From the NCBI RefSeq assembly GCF_009176705.1, contig NZ_AP021846.1:1458001-1522000 (forward strand): 64,000 nucleotides of DNA, written 5' to 3'. The translations under genes were made by a program, and so were the position numbers. Below, piece by piece: positions 47,186 to 57,010 of the stretch. Below the pieces are notes generated by a model, which was not told the DNA's origin, made no database searches, and saw nothing but the letters and a program-made list of their open reading frames with translations. The DNA comes from Pseudoalteromonas sp. A25 (GTDB lineage: Bacteria > Pseudomonadota > Gammaproteobacteria > Enterobacterales > Alteromonadaceae). Position 1 is the first letter of the stretch; each line of letters opens with the position of its first letter.

Positions 47186-48187
47186 ATGCAATTGTTAATT
47201 GATGAGCACGTAGCAGCATTTGCCAAGCGAACAAAGCGACCACAAATAAATGTAGCGCTTTGGCACAATAATGTCGTTTACGAGTCATCTTTCGGTATTT
47301 CAAAAAGTGAAGCGGTGGATGTATTTGAGATAGGATCAATCGGAAAAACGTTTACAGCGACTTTGTTGGCAATACTCGTTGAGAAAAGAGTGATTAATCT
47401 TAACGACCGAATAGGTAAATATCACCCTAACTTGCCACTTTTGAAGGATGTGACTTTTAAGCAGCTAGTAACACATACATCTGGGTTACCAGCTGAACCC
47501 ATTGATTCTATTTGTTTTTCTCACTCTGCGCTTATTTCTAAACTGCTTGAATTTCAAGATGAAGATATACCTCGGTTTCTGGGTAACATCAAAAAGCCAT
47601 TACAACCGGGTAAGTTTTTATATTCAAATTTGGCAATGGCACTTTTGGGCAATACATTAGCACAATGCCTAGGAATGAGTTATGAGCATGCTGTTAAATC
47701 ACACTTGCTGACGCCATTGGGAATGGTAGATACCCACATCAGTGAAAAGAATTATGCAAGTACGCGCTTGGCTTCAGGGCATAATGCGAGTGGGAAAATA
47801 GTCCCTCACTTTAAGTGGCAAGGAATGGAGCCCGCTGGAGTTTGGCGTTCAACATGTCAAGACATGATTACATATTTAAAGGCCCACCTAGGCCATGCTG
47901 GTGAAGATTGGCAGCATCAATTACAAATAACCACTTCACCTGTTTACGCTGATCCCAAACTTAGCCATATCGGGTACGCTTGGGTTCTAGAGCAGCGTAA
48001 GGAGCTTGGTCTGCTTGCTTGGCACAATGGAGGGACATTTGGTCAACATGCAGTAATAATGAGTGCCAAAGAGCGTAACATGGGGATTGTTATTCTGAGC
48101 AATCAGTCTCCAAGGCTTTGGCATGGCTTTTTTGCGTCTTATAGTTTAGAGGCACTGGCGGTTCGTATTCTAAAGGCTTTAGTGTGA
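47186..48187 (+). CDS. Serine hydrolase of the beta-lactamase/class C (EstB-like) family
   Basis: 333 residues, no signal peptide. Catalytic motifs are S51-I-G-K54 (SxxK), Y147-S-N149 (YxN) and H281-N-G (KTG equivalent), as in class C beta-lactamases, DD-peptidases and EstB-type esterases. The absence of an export signal argues against a periplasmic beta-lactamase; an esterase or D-amino-acid peptidase role is more likely. AAGGA about 12 nt upstream is a loosely spaced ribosome site. Single gene. Confidence 0.85.
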   Translation: MQLLIDEHVAAFAKRTKRPQINVALWHNNVVYESSFGISKSEAVDVFEIGSIGKTFTATLLAILVEKRVINLNDRIGKYHPNLPLLKDVTFKQLVTHTSGLPAEPIDSICFSHSALISKLLEFQDEDIPRFLGNIKKPLQPGKFLYSNLAMALLGNTLAQCLGMSYEHAVKSHLLTPLGMVDTHISEKNYASTRLASGHNASGKIVPHFKWQGMEPAGVWRSTCQDMITYLKAHLGHAGEDWQHQLQITTSPVYADPKLSHIGYAWVLEQRKELGLLAWHNGGTFGQHAVIMSAKERNMGIVILSNQSPRLWHGFFASYSLEALAVRILKALV

Positions 48188-48316
48188 ATTAAGTATGACT
48201 GTTTTGAGGCTTTTAATAATATGACTGACCTTATCAACGTCTAGTTGAAGTCATAAATTCGCATAGCGAATTTTCCACTATACTTTTAAGCACTTTATTT
48301 TTGATGGCGAAGTTAT

Positions 48317-49921
48317 GTGGACTCGGTAGCATTTGTTCTTGTCTGTACTGGGATTGTGGGGCTATGCCTGTCACTCCACTCTGCTTATAAGACTTGTCAA
48401 GTTTCAAGTCATGTTGGCTGGCGGGTACTGTTTGGCTTAATCATCTTTTTTATTTTAGGTTATTGCTCATTTGCGGCGTATCTGTTCGAGCAGGGCAGAA
48501 CTAACCTCCTAAATGTCGGCTTGGCGAGTATTTTGTTCTTCGGTGCCATTTTTGTGGTGCTCGTTAATTATTTAGCAAGGCAAAGCTTGGAGTCGCTGGC
48601 AAAACTCGTTGAGTATGAGCGTTGTCATGCGCAAACCGATTTTCTGACTAGGTTAAGCAACAGAGAACACTGTATTGATACCATTGAAGAAAAGCTTAGG
48701 TCAAAAGAGCCGTTCTCGTTATTTTTGATTGATTTGAACAACTTTAAAAATATCAATGACTCGGTGGGCCACTTATTTGGTGACAAAGTGTTGATTGCAT
48801 TTTCAAGACGAATCACACAAGCTCTGTTAGATGAGAGTGCGTTATTTCGAATGGGGGGTGATGAGTTTATATTAATCATAGATGATCAGGCTGAGAGTCA
48901 AGTCTATAAACAAAACAATCGACTTATGAAGGTGTTGGAGCAGCCTTTGAGAATTGATGAGATCCAAGTAGACATAGACTATAGCGCGGGTGCTGTGATT
49001 TATGATGGTAAGTCGCAAACAGGTTGTACAAGCATATTAAATTGCGCAGATGATGCTATGTATTGCGCTAAGCGTTCGGGGCAAACGTTAGTCATTTATG
49101 ATGCCGCTATTCATGCCAATAAAACGAATGAGCTACATGTGTCTTTAGGGCTCAAAGAAGCGATAGAAAAACACACGGTTAAGGTCTTTTATCAGCCTAT
49201 TATCAAAGCTGATTGTGGCGAAGTATATGGGGTCGAAGCGTTAGCTCGATGGCCGCAGGATACGGGGGGCTTAATGATGCCCGAGTACCTTATCCCGACA
49301 TCTGAAAATAGTAACTTAAACCGCCAATTGAACATATTTGTAATTAACAAAGTGTTTGAAGACTTGCCAACATTGCTCGATTGTGAGCCCAATCTGGTCG
49401 TGCATATTAATTTATTTGGCTGTGACTTTTTAAATAAGGAGCTGGTGAACTTACTAGCAAGTTTACTCACTCACACAAAAGTGAATGCCAAGCATATTTT
49501 GTTTGAGTTCCCTGAGCGGATGATGTCACTTGATATAGCAAAAACAAGAGCGCTTTTTGAAGTGCTTATTGATATGGGATTCGCGGTTGTAGTTGACGAC
49601 TTTGGTACTGGCTTTTCATCTTTTAGCGTAATGAAGGACTTACCATTGGCGCAAATCAAATTAGATAGAGCACTGGTGGAGCACTGTCTGAATGATGCAC
49701 GAACGAAGACGATTGTTGAAACAGTTTTATTTATGGCACGAAAAATGGGCGTCAGCGTAGTTGCTGTGGGTGTTAACAACGATAAGGTTGCTGATTATCT
49801 ATGTGAGTGTAAATGTCAGTACCTACAAGGCTTTAATGTCAGTGATGTGATACCTTTGAAAGAGTGCATCAATTGGATAGAATCAAATCGCATTGTAAAT
49901 TCAGAATTAAAAAAATATTAG
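48317..49921 (+). CDS. Membrane GGDEF-EAL protein with degenerate EAL domain
   Basis: 534 residues from a GTG start (the overlapping ATG at 48315 stops after four codons). Three N-terminal transmembrane helices (about 5-23, 36-57, 63-86) carry no separate sensor domain. GGDEF (180-184) is intact, but no RxxD inhibition site precedes it. The EAL domain keeps E307-A-L, the HIN asparagine, FEFPER, DDFGTG and the KLD lysine, yet the conserved EGVE reads V484-G-V-N487. With that metal/loop glutamate lost, phosphodiesterase activity is doubtful. I expect a net diguanylate cyclase whose EAL part may only bind c-di-GMP. Confidence 0.88.
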   Translation: MDSVAFVLVCTGIVGLCLSLHSAYKTCQVSSHVGWRVLFGLIIFFILGYCSFAAYLFEQGRTNLLNVGLASILFFGAIFVVLVNYLARQSLESLAKLVEYERCHAQTDFLTRLSNREHCIDTIEEKLRSKEPFSLFLIDLNNFKNINDSVGHLFGDKVLIAFSRRITQALLDESALFRMGGDEFILIIDDQAESQVYKQNNRLMKVLEQPLRIDEIQVDIDYSAGAVIYDGKSQTGCTSILNCADDAMYCAKRSGQTLVIYDAAIHANKTNELHVSLGLKEAIEKHTVKVFYQPIIKADCGEVYGVEALARWPQDTGGLMMPEYLIPTSENSNLNRQLNIFVINKVFEDLPTLLDCEPNLVVHINLFGCDFLNKELVNLLASLLTHTKVNAKHILFEFPERMMSLDIAKTRALFEVLIDMGFAVVVDDFGTGFSSFSVMKDLPLAQIKLDRALVEHCLNDARTKTIVETVLFMARKMGVSVVAVGVNNDKVADYLCECKCQYLQGFNVSDVIPLKECINWIESNRIVNSELKKY

Positions 49922-49998
49922 ATATTTGTTTGATAGCTTAATCCTGCAAATTACACAAAGAAACGTGCACTGATTGCTTAGACATATAAGTAATAGTA

Positions 49999-50025
49999 TA
50001 AAGCCCTGCAAAGGGCTTTATTTTA
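49999..50025. terminator. Bidirectional terminator between GGDEF-EAL gene and LysR gene
   Basis: Hairpin aaagccct / agggcttt with a short loop and tatttt tail, between convergent genes. Confidence 0.85.
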
Positions 50026-50040
50026 GCCGTAAAATATCGC

Positions 50041-51012
50041 TTAAAACTGCGGAGGTTTTATTGGCGCAGTAAAACCATACAAACTTTCAAACCCGGGAAT
50101 ATTCCTCTCCCATATCGGTGTATCCTTACCTATATAATCACGCAATGCATCGAAAAATAGTCTGGTTCTTACGGGTAAGTCTCTGTGAGGATAAACCGCA
50201 TAAAGTGCTGAATAATCACTGAGCGTAACATTGGTGAGTAATGGAACGAGTTGCCCATTGATAACTTCTTTATCGACCAAAAAAGCAGGCACGTTGCAAA
50301 ATGCGGTGTCAGATAGCACTTTCATCATCAATAGTTCGCCATCATTACTGCGAAACACGCTTTTTATTGCCACTTCTTGAGGCTCATTGTTTTCGTCTAG
50401 ATAGCTAATACCATTAAACTTAAGCCCTTCGCTTGCGTATGATGCCGCAGGAAGTACGCTTAAGTCTTCCATGCATTTAGGTTCACCATAAGTGGTTAAA
50501 AATTGCGGTGTGGCCAACATCACCAACCTGTTTCTGGCTATTTTTCGCGCTATTAAAGAAGAATCTTTAGGCTCTCCAACCCGAAAGGCGAGATCGTATC
50601 CTTCACCAACGATATCGACTAATCTATCTTCTAGGCGTAGTTCAACTTCAACTTGCGGGAAGCGTTTTTGGAATTCGTTAACAACGGGCTGCACATAACG
50701 CCGGCCAATAATGGTTGAGCTGGTTATTTTGAGTAATCCTTTGGGCTCTGTATGGTAATTTTCCGCTAAAAGTTGAGTCTCACTGAGGAGCTTTCGCAGC
50801 TGTTGCGCTTTTTTTACCATCTCTGCACCAGCAGCGGTTAAAGAGAATGAGCGTGTTGTACGATTAAGTAATCTAACACTAAGTTCTTCTTCTAATTTGC
50901 TGATTTGTTTTGATATTACTGAGCGGTCAATATCTCGATGTTGAGCCGCTTTGGCAAAAGAACCGCGTTCAACAACATCTAAAAACATGAGCAAGCGTGT
51001 ACTTGTATCCAT
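50041..51012 (-). CDS. LysR family transcriptional regulator
   Basis: 323 residues. The N-terminal winged helix (LLMFLDVVERGSFAKAAQHRDIDRSVISKQISKLEEELSVRLLNRTTRSFSLTAAG) is standard LysR, and the rest is the substrate-binding domain. It diverges from the RND efflux operon with a 123-bp gap and is its probable regulator. Effector unknown. The subgroup resembles CrgA/DmlR-like regulators that carry the RTTRSFSLT turn. Confidence 0.92.
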   Translation of the reverse strand: MDTSTRLLMFLDVVERGSFAKAAQHRDIDRSVISKQISKLEEELSVRLLNRTTRSFSLTAAGAEMVKKAQQLRKLLSETQLLAENYHTEPKGLLKITSSTIIGRRYVQPVVNEFQKRFPQVEVELRLEDRLVDIVGEGYDLAFRVGEPKDSSLIARKIARNRLVMLATPQFLTTYGEPKCMEDLSVLPAASYASEGLKFNGISYLDENNEPQEVAIKSVFRSNDGELLMMKVLSDTAFCNVPAFLVDKEVINGQLVPLLTNVTLSDYSALYAVYPHRDLPVRTRLFFDALRDYIGKDTPIWERNIPGFESLYGFTAPIKPPQF

Positions 51013-51135
51013 ATCTTTTCAAGCAGTGAATATTATTGGTGCTATTTTGGCATTAAATAATTTAAAAATCGATGCTTATTTGTCTCTTTTTGATTCTGTA
51101 GACTAGTTACTATTCGAGGAAGAGGAGAGAAGTAG

Positions 51136-52323
51136 ATGAAAAAGTCATTAGTGACAATCGCAATACTGGGCTGTCTAGCCTATTTAACAGGATGTAGTGA
51201 ATCTCATGCTGAAGCGCCTCAGGCTCAGCAACAGCAAGTATTTAAGCAACCAATTGACGTAGCATCAGTGCAAGCTTACCCGGTACAAGCTTGGTTTACT
51301 TATACTAGCCGCTTAGAAGCTGTTGAGTTTGTGCAACTAAGGCCGCGCGTTTCGGGGAATATCGCCCAGGTCAATTTCAAAGAAGGGCAGCAGGTTAACC
51401 AAGGTGATGTGTTATTTACGCTAGATAAAAGGCCGTTTATGGTGCGAGTGTCTGAGCTCAAAGCGCTATTGGCCAGCGCTCAAGCACAGTTATCGCAGGC
51501 TAAAAATGATGTTAAACGAGCAAAGCGACTGCTAGCAAGTAAGTCAATTTCAGAAGAAGAAGTTGAGCACCGCCTTTCATTGCGTGCTCAACATGAAGCA
51601 AATGTACAGGCAACGAAGGCTAAATTAGAAGCCGCTAAACTTGATCTGGCTTACAGCGAAGTAAAGGCGCCCATTAGTGGTATTGTCTCGCGCGCGGAGC
51701 TTACAAAAGGCAACACAGTGCAGGCAGGAGTAAGTTTGCTAACACACCTTGTGTCTGATGATCATGTGTATGCATATTTTGATATTAACGAGCGTACCTG
51801 GCACCAGCAATTTAGTCAGCTAAAAGGAGACAAAACAACCAGCGTCGTTATGCAATTGTTAGGTGAGAAAGGCTTTACTCATGCGGGCGTGGTGGATTTT
51901 GTTGATAACCATATTGATGCAGATACAGGTACATTAAGGGTTAGAGCATTGTTTAAAGCCAATGAGCAGCTAAAGCCGGGCGCTTTTGCGCGAATTCGCG
52001 TTGCTGCCGATGACATTCAAGAGCAGGTTTTGGTTCCCGAGAAAGCAATTGGTACTGATCTAAAAAACCGTTTTGTGTTAGTCACTGACGAACATGATGT
52101 TTTGCAATATAGACTCGTAACATTGGGTGAACGTTATGGCAAGATGCGCGCTATCACGCACGGGTTGGAACCAGGTGACAAAGTAGCAGTGAACGGACCG
52201 GCAAGAGTCGGACCGGGTATGCCCGTGGCACCTCAGTTAGTTGAAATCGAGCCCGATCATGCAACGTTGGTGATGGCAGAGCAAGCGAGCAAAACACTTA
52301 TGCTTGCCAAACAGGGAGAGTAA
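51136..52323 (+). CDS. RND efflux periplasmic adaptor (membrane fusion protein), lipoprotein
   Basis: 395 residues. Lipobox LTGC at about 17-20 anchors it to the inner membrane. The typical order is present: beta-barrel strand RLEAVEFVQLRPRVSGNI, lipoyl half-motif, alpha-hairpin (residues about 100-155, ALLASAQAQLSQAKNDVKRAKRLL), second lipoyl half (LAYSEVKAPISGIVSRAEL) and the barrel and membrane-proximal domains. It links the RND pump to an outer-membrane channel. Strong GAGGAGAG ribosome site. The RND gene follows after 3 bp; no outer-membrane factor gene is present, so a TolC-like protein encoded elsewhere is needed. Confidence 0.94.
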   Translation: MKKSLVTIAILGCLAYLTGCSESHAEAPQAQQQQVFKQPIDVASVQAYPVQAWFTYTSRLEAVEFVQLRPRVSGNIAQVNFKEGQQVNQGDVLFTLDKRPFMVRVSELKALLASAQAQLSQAKNDVKRAKRLLASKSISEEEVEHRLSLRAQHEANVQATKAKLEAAKLDLAYSEVKAPISGIVSRAELTKGNTVQAGVSLLTHLVSDDHVYAYFDINERTWHQQFSQLKGDKTTSVVMQLLGEKGFTHAGVVDFVDNHIDADTGTLRVRALFKANEQLKPGAFARIRVAADDIQEQVLVPEKAIGTDLKNRFVLVTDEHDVLQYRLVTLGERYGKMRAITHGLEPGDKVAVNGPARVGPGMPVAPQLVEIEPDHATLVMAEQASKTLMLAKQGE

Positions 52324-52326
52324 ATA

Positions 52327-55300
52327 ATGTCGTTTTCTCACTTTTTTATTCATCGACCAATATTTGCCGCTATGTTGTCTTTGGTGATTTTCATAGCGGG
52401 TGCTTTGAGTTTGTTTCAGCTGCCAGTGAGTGAGTACCCCGAAGTAGTACCGCCTACGGTTGTAGTCTCGGCGAGTTACCCCGGTGCAAATCCAAAAGTT
52501 ATCGCACAGACGGTGGCAACCCCTTTGGAACAAGAGATCAATGGTACTGAAAACATGTTGTACATGTTTTCACAGGCAACCAGTGATGGTCGTATGACCT
52601 TAACGGTAACGTTTGCGCTGGGCACGGACTTAGATCGTGCCCAAGTACAAGTTCAAAATAGGGTTAATAGTGCCTTACCCCGCCTGCCTCAGGAAGTACA
52701 GCGCTTAGGTGTGGTAGCAGAAAAAGCGTCTCCAGATTTGACGATGGTGGTACACCTTTACTCTCCTGAAAATACTCATGACACTGCTTATTTATCAAAC
52801 TATGCGGATCTGTATGTTAAAGACGAAATTGCGCGCTTAAGCGGTGTGGGTGATGTGCAGTTGTTTGGTGGTGGTAAATACGCGATGCGTGTGTGGCTTA
52901 ACCCAGATGCATTGGCATCTAATCAGCTGACAGCTATGGATGTTGTTAATGCACTTCGTGAACAAAATCAGCAGGTTGCTGCCGGTAGCTTAGGTGCGCA
53001 ACCCGCTGCTGATGAGTCTCAGTTTCAAGTGTTGCTCAATGTGAGAGGACGTTTAAGTAGTATCGAAGAATTTGAGCAAGTTGTTATTAAAGTGGGGCAG
53101 CAAGGGGCTATCACGCGCCTTAAAGATGTTGCTCGTGTGGAACTTGGACAAAGCCAGTATGCACTAAGAGCGTTGCTTAATGGCCAACCTGCGCTGGCCA
53201 TGCCCATCTTTCAGCGCCCAGGTTCCAATGCCATTGAACTATCAGATCAGGTTCGAGCAACGATGGCACGTCTGAGTGAATCGTTCCCGCAAGGTGTTGA
53301 GTACGATATTGTATATGATCCCACGGTGTTTGTGCGAGGCTCGATTGATGCGGTGATAAAAACGTTGCTTGAAGCAATCGTTTTGGTGGTATTGGTCGTT
53401 ATCATATTTTTGCAAACATGGCGCGCCTCAATTATTCCACTCATTGCAGTGCCTGTGTCTTTGGTCGGCACTTTTGCTGTTATGCAATGGCTCGGTGTTT
53501 CTATCAATACATTGTCATTATTTGGATTAGTATTGGCCATTGGCATTGTGGTCGATGATGCAATAGTGGTGGTTGAGAATGTGGAGCGTAACATTGCCAA
53601 TGGTCTTACCCCTATAGAAGCAACTAAACGAGCAATGAATGAAGTGACAGGGCCAATTATTGCGATAGCATTGGTGTTATGCGCAGTGTTTATACCAACG
53701 GCATTTATCACAGGCTTGTCTGGGCAGTTCTATAAACAATTTGCATTGACTATCACCATATCAACGATTATTTCGGCTATTAACTCTTTGACATTATCTC
53801 CGGCATTGTCGGCGTTGCTATTAAAACCACATAACAGCGCACCAGATAAGCTTACGGTTGTATTGGATAAGTTGTTTGGTCGTTGGCTATTTGCACCGTT
53901 TAACCGCTTTTTTGATGCAAGTGCTCAAGGGTATGAAAAGTTAGTTAAGAAGCTGATCCGCTTATCTACAGTTGTAGCAGTATTGTATCTGGTGCTCGTA
54001 GGTTCCACTGTTAAGCTGTTTGATGCGGTACCAGGTGGATTTATTCCCGCGCAAGATAAACAATATTTAGTGGCGATTGCGCAATTGCCTGACGCAGCGA
54101 GCCTTGATAGAACTGAAGCTGTCACCCGCGAGATGGAAAGAATAGCATTACAGGTGCCGGGTGTTGCAAACACGGTGTCATTCCCTGGCTTGTCGGTGAA
54201 TGGTTTTACTAACAGTCCTAATTCAGCCATTGTTTTTACTCCGCTTGAAGGTTTTGCTGAACGTGACGACCCAAGCCTATCAGCCATGGCGATTGCCGCT
54301 GAGCTAAATAAGCGATTTACCGCCATTGATGAGGCATTTGTAGCTGTATTTCCGCCACCGCCAATTCAAGGTCTTGGCACCACTGGTGGGTTTAAACTGC
54401 AAATCGAAGACCGAGGCAATAAAGGGTTTGAAGCATTATTTTCTGCATTACAGAGCGTAACTAATGAGGCTCGAAAAGATCCCGCGTTAACGGGCCTATT
54501 TTCAAGCTTTAGAATTCAAGTGCCACAGATGGATATTGATATAGATAGAGAGCAAGCATTATTGCAAGGTATTCCACTATCGGAAGTCTTTAATGCGCTA
54601 CAAGTCTATATGGGGTCGCTGTATGTGAATGACTTCAATCTATTTGGTCGTACTTATCAAGTTACCGCGCAAGCTCAGGCGCAAAGCCGTTTAGACCCTC
54701 AACAGATTTTAGCTTTAAAAGTGCGCAATGTGCGCGGGGATATGGTGCCTTTAGGCTCTGTTTTAACCGCAACGCCAACTACTGGGCCAGACAGAGTGAT
54801 GCACTACAATGGCTATCCAAGTGCAGAGCTTAATGGCAGCCCAGCACCTGGCTACAGTTCAGATCAGGCACAACAAGCAATAGAAGCAATATTGGCCGAA
54901 CATTTACCAGCCGGTATGGCTTATGAGTGGACCGATGTGACCTATCAGCAAATATTGGCGGGTAACACCATGGCATATATTTTCCCGTTGGTCGTGCTGT
55001 TGGTGTTTATGGTGTTAGCGGCACAATATGAGAGTTTACGCTTACCTTTAGCGATTATTTTAATAGTACCCATGACCATATTTTCAGCTTTATTGGGAGT
55101 ATGGTGGATAGGTGGCGATAATAATATTTTCACCCAGATAGCACTGATTGTTTTGGTGGCTTTGGCCTGTAAAAATGCCATTCTTATGGTGGAATTTGCC
55201 AAAGAACAAACGGACTCTGGGCAAACGTCTTTTGAGGCAATTATTCGCGCCTGTCGATTGCGTTTACGGCCAATATTAATGACGTCGATTGCGTTTACCG

Positions 55301-55500
55301 CAGGCGTTGTACCTTTAGTACTTGCAACCGGTGCCGGAGCAGAAATGCGCCATGCCATGGGGGTTGCTGTGTTTTTTGGCATGCTTGGTGTTACCTTATT
55401 TGGCTTACTGTTTACCCCAGTGTTTTATATGCTGGTAAGCACCAAAAAAGAGCAGCTTAAAAAGCAAAAGAATGAGGAGGCAGGCGCTCAGGTTTTATAG
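52327..55500 (+). CDS. RND multidrug efflux transporter, AcrB/MexB (HAE1) family
   Basis: 1,057 residues, the length of AcrB-type pumps. It starts with SFSHFFIHRPIFAAMLSLVIFIAGALSL (helix 1). The proton-relay aspartates D410-D411 lie in GIVVDDAIVVVENVERN of helix 4. The porter domains carry the usual LPQEVQRLGV and SIDREQA-like (DIDREQALLQGI) stretches, and the C-terminal helices end with VFYMLVSTKKEQ. It exports drugs, bile-like compounds or solvents using proton motive force. It forms an operon with the adaptor; control by the divergent LysR is inferred. Confidence 0.95.
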   Translation: MSFSHFFIHRPIFAAMLSLVIFIAGALSLFQLPVSEYPEVVPPTVVVSASYPGANPKVIAQTVATPLEQEINGTENMLYMFSQATSDGRMTLTVTFALGTDLDRAQVQVQNRVNSALPRLPQEVQRLGVVAEKASPDLTMVVHLYSPENTHDTAYLSNYADLYVKDEIARLSGVGDVQLFGGGKYAMRVWLNPDALASNQLTAMDVVNALREQNQQVAAGSLGAQPAADESQFQVLLNVRGRLSSIEEFEQVVIKVGQQGAITRLKDVARVELGQSQYALRALLNGQPALAMPIFQRPGSNAIELSDQVRATMARLSESFPQGVEYDIVYDPTVFVRGSIDAVIKTLLEAIVLVVLVVIIFLQTWRASIIPLIAVPVSLVGTFAVMQWLGVSINTLSLFGLVLAIGIVVDDAIVVVENVERNIANGLTPIEATKRAMNEVTGPIIAIALVLCAVFIPTAFITGLSGQFYKQFALTITISTIISAINSLTLSPALSALLLKPHNSAPDKLTVVLDKLFGRWLFAPFNRFFDASAQGYEKLVKKLIRLSTVVAVLYLVLVGSTVKLFDAVPGGFIPAQDKQYLVAIAQLPDAASLDRTEAVTREMERIALQVPGVANTVSFPGLSVNGFTNSPNSAIVFTPLEGFAERDDPSLSAMAIAAELNKRFTAIDEAFVAVFPPPPIQGLGTTGGFKLQIEDRGNKGFEALFSALQSVTNEARKDPALTGLFSSFRIQVPQMDIDIDREQALLQGIPLSEVFNALQVYMGSLYVNDFNLFGRTYQVTAQAQAQSRLDPQQILALKVRNVRGDMVPLGSVLTATPTTGPDRVMHYNGYPSAELNGSPAPGYSSDQAQQAIEAILAEHLPAGMAYEWTDVTYQQILAGNTMAYIFPLVVLLVFMVLAAQYESLRLPLAIILIVPMTIFSALLGVWWIGGDNNIFTQIALIVLVALACKNAILMVEFAKEQTDSGQTSFEAIIRACRLRLRPILMTSIAFTAGVVPLVLATGAGAEMRHAMGVAVFFGMLGVTLFGLLFTPVFYMLVSTKKEQLKKQKNEEAGAQVL

Positions 55501-55520
55501 GGACCAGCTCGTTTTATGGG

Positions 55521-55566
55521 CCAAGTACTAGGCGTTGTTTTTAAGCAATACCAATCTAGTACTTGG
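55521..55566 (+). terminator. Long inverted repeat after RND gene
   Basis: 11-bp perfect arms ccaagtactag / ctagtacttgg with a 24-nt loop that includes an ataccaat sequence like the end of the 162-bp elements. Possible terminator; T-tract weak. Confidence 0.45.
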
Positions 55567-55703
55567 TTCAAATGAGCGTAATTATGACAACTTATTAACT
55601 TATAGTTGAGCTATGTCATAATGAATGTTCTAATAATTAAATAAATTACAATAACATTTTGCATAGCTAGGATACGAAAACCTAACTTAACAAAGAGAAT
55701 AAT

Positions 55704-56705
55704 GTGGCAGCGACAATACCAAACAGAATGAAATCAATACAGCTAAGCAAAGTGGGGCATAACTTTTGTTTAGAACAAGCCGAGCTTACAGTACCTAAAA
55801 TTACTGAGCAACAAGTGCTTGTAAAAATTGAGTATGTTGGTTTAGGTGCACTAGATGAAAAGTTTGTGCAAACAGGCACGCCATGCTGGCAATATCCTCG
55901 CACATTTGGCTTTGATGCCGTAGGTACAGTGGTTGATGCGCCTAAAGGGGTACACCCAAATGTTGGTACCAAAGTGATGTGGCATAACGACATAGGCACG
56001 CCAGGCGTAATGAGTGAATATGCCAGTGTTGCTAATTATGCACTTACAGTTTTACCTGAAGGCATAGATTTAGCTAAAGCTGCATGTTTACCGACCCCCG
56101 GAATGACCGCACTAATTGCGTTGTTTAAACTACAACTAAACGACGGTGATAGTGTTTTCATTGAGTCTGGGCACTCATGTACTGGACAGCTGGCTATTCA
56201 ATTTGCAAAGCAACAAGGACTGGTTGTGTTTACCAGTGGTACTGTAGAACAACAAGAGCTACTTAAAAATCTAGGTGCCGATGCGGTATTTACTCTGGAT
56301 GACAATGAATTAGCGCAGAAGATACAGCGAAATCATGGTTATGATGGTGTTCAAGGTGTTATTGACTGTACCGGATTGTATACCAATGAGCTGATCTCGT
56401 TATTACAGTTTTGTGGGCGCATAAGCTGCATTTCGGGCCTACCTAAATTGGATGATGCGTTACTATTTAAAAAAGCCCCCAATATTGGTGTTGTATCTTT
56501 GCCTGGCGCATGGCTGGCAAAAAGTATTTGTGCTCAGCAGCGAATGGCATTTTTGGGTAATTTACTTGTAGAAAATTTAGTAAATGATGCTTTGCATATC
56601 AGCCAGCATGAGCTTGTTAGTTTTGATGCTGAATCAATCTCATCAGCCTTGAGAAACAGAATACAGTCTGAGCAGGGGGTTTATCAAAGTATCCAAGTCA
56701 CATAA
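55704..56705 (+). CDS. MDR-type zinc-independent alcohol dehydrogenase/quinone oxidoreductase
   Basis: 333 residues from a GTG start with AAAGAG upstream; ATG 55728 (MKSIQLSKV) is an alternative. The GroES-like N-domain has TFGFDAVGTVV in place of the zinc-ligand GHE motif, so no catalytic zinc is expected. PTPGMTALIALFKLQLNDGDSVFIESG leads into a Rossmann fold with a GxxG-like loop. It should reduce quinones or enones with NAD(P)H. Substrate unknown. Single gene, no functional link to the neighbours evident. Confidence 0.82.
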   Translation: MAATIPNRMKSIQLSKVGHNFCLEQAELTVPKITEQQVLVKIEYVGLGALDEKFVQTGTPCWQYPRTFGFDAVGTVVDAPKGVHPNVGTKVMWHNDIGTPGVMSEYASVANYALTVLPEGIDLAKAACLPTPGMTALIALFKLQLNDGDSVFIESGHSCTGQLAIQFAKQQGLVVFTSGTVEQQELLKNLGADAVFTLDDNELAQKIQRNHGYDGVQGVIDCTGLYTNELISLLQFCGRISCISGLPKLDDALLFKKAPNIGVVSLPGAWLAKSICAQQRMAFLGNLLVENLVNDALHISQHELVSFDAESISSALRNRIQSEQGVYQSIQVT

Positions 56706-57010
56706 GCTGGTACATAATTCATATCTCTTTTGATATCACGCGTAATGAGAATATGTCATAGCTCCCTCACACACTTTCTTTAGAATCCTTACAATTACTA
56801 ACATCTCTGAGACGTTGCTAGCGTTATACTAGTTGCGACAAAAGTGATGCAAGATCTGATATATCAGTTGGCAGACCAAGCGCTATGGCTGGGTTATAGG
56901 GGGTTTTTAATTGGTGTTTTATTGGCATCAAATATGTGCCTTTTTGCATCTTTTTATGCATTAAAAGTTTGCGTATCATTCTTCCATCAAAACACTTAGG
57001 ACGTTTCATT
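56706..57010. other. Spacer upstream of mlaC-like gene
   Basis: 305 bp without a supported gene. A 12-bp palindrome (ctgatatatcag) lies at about 56854-56865. The promoter of the mlaC-like gene should be here; nothing else is distinct. Confidence 0.45.

Noticed and set aside
51136..55566. Outer-membrane factor gene of the RND system
   Set aside because: The next gene (55704) is an MDR oxidoreductase; no TolC-like protein is encoded in the window.
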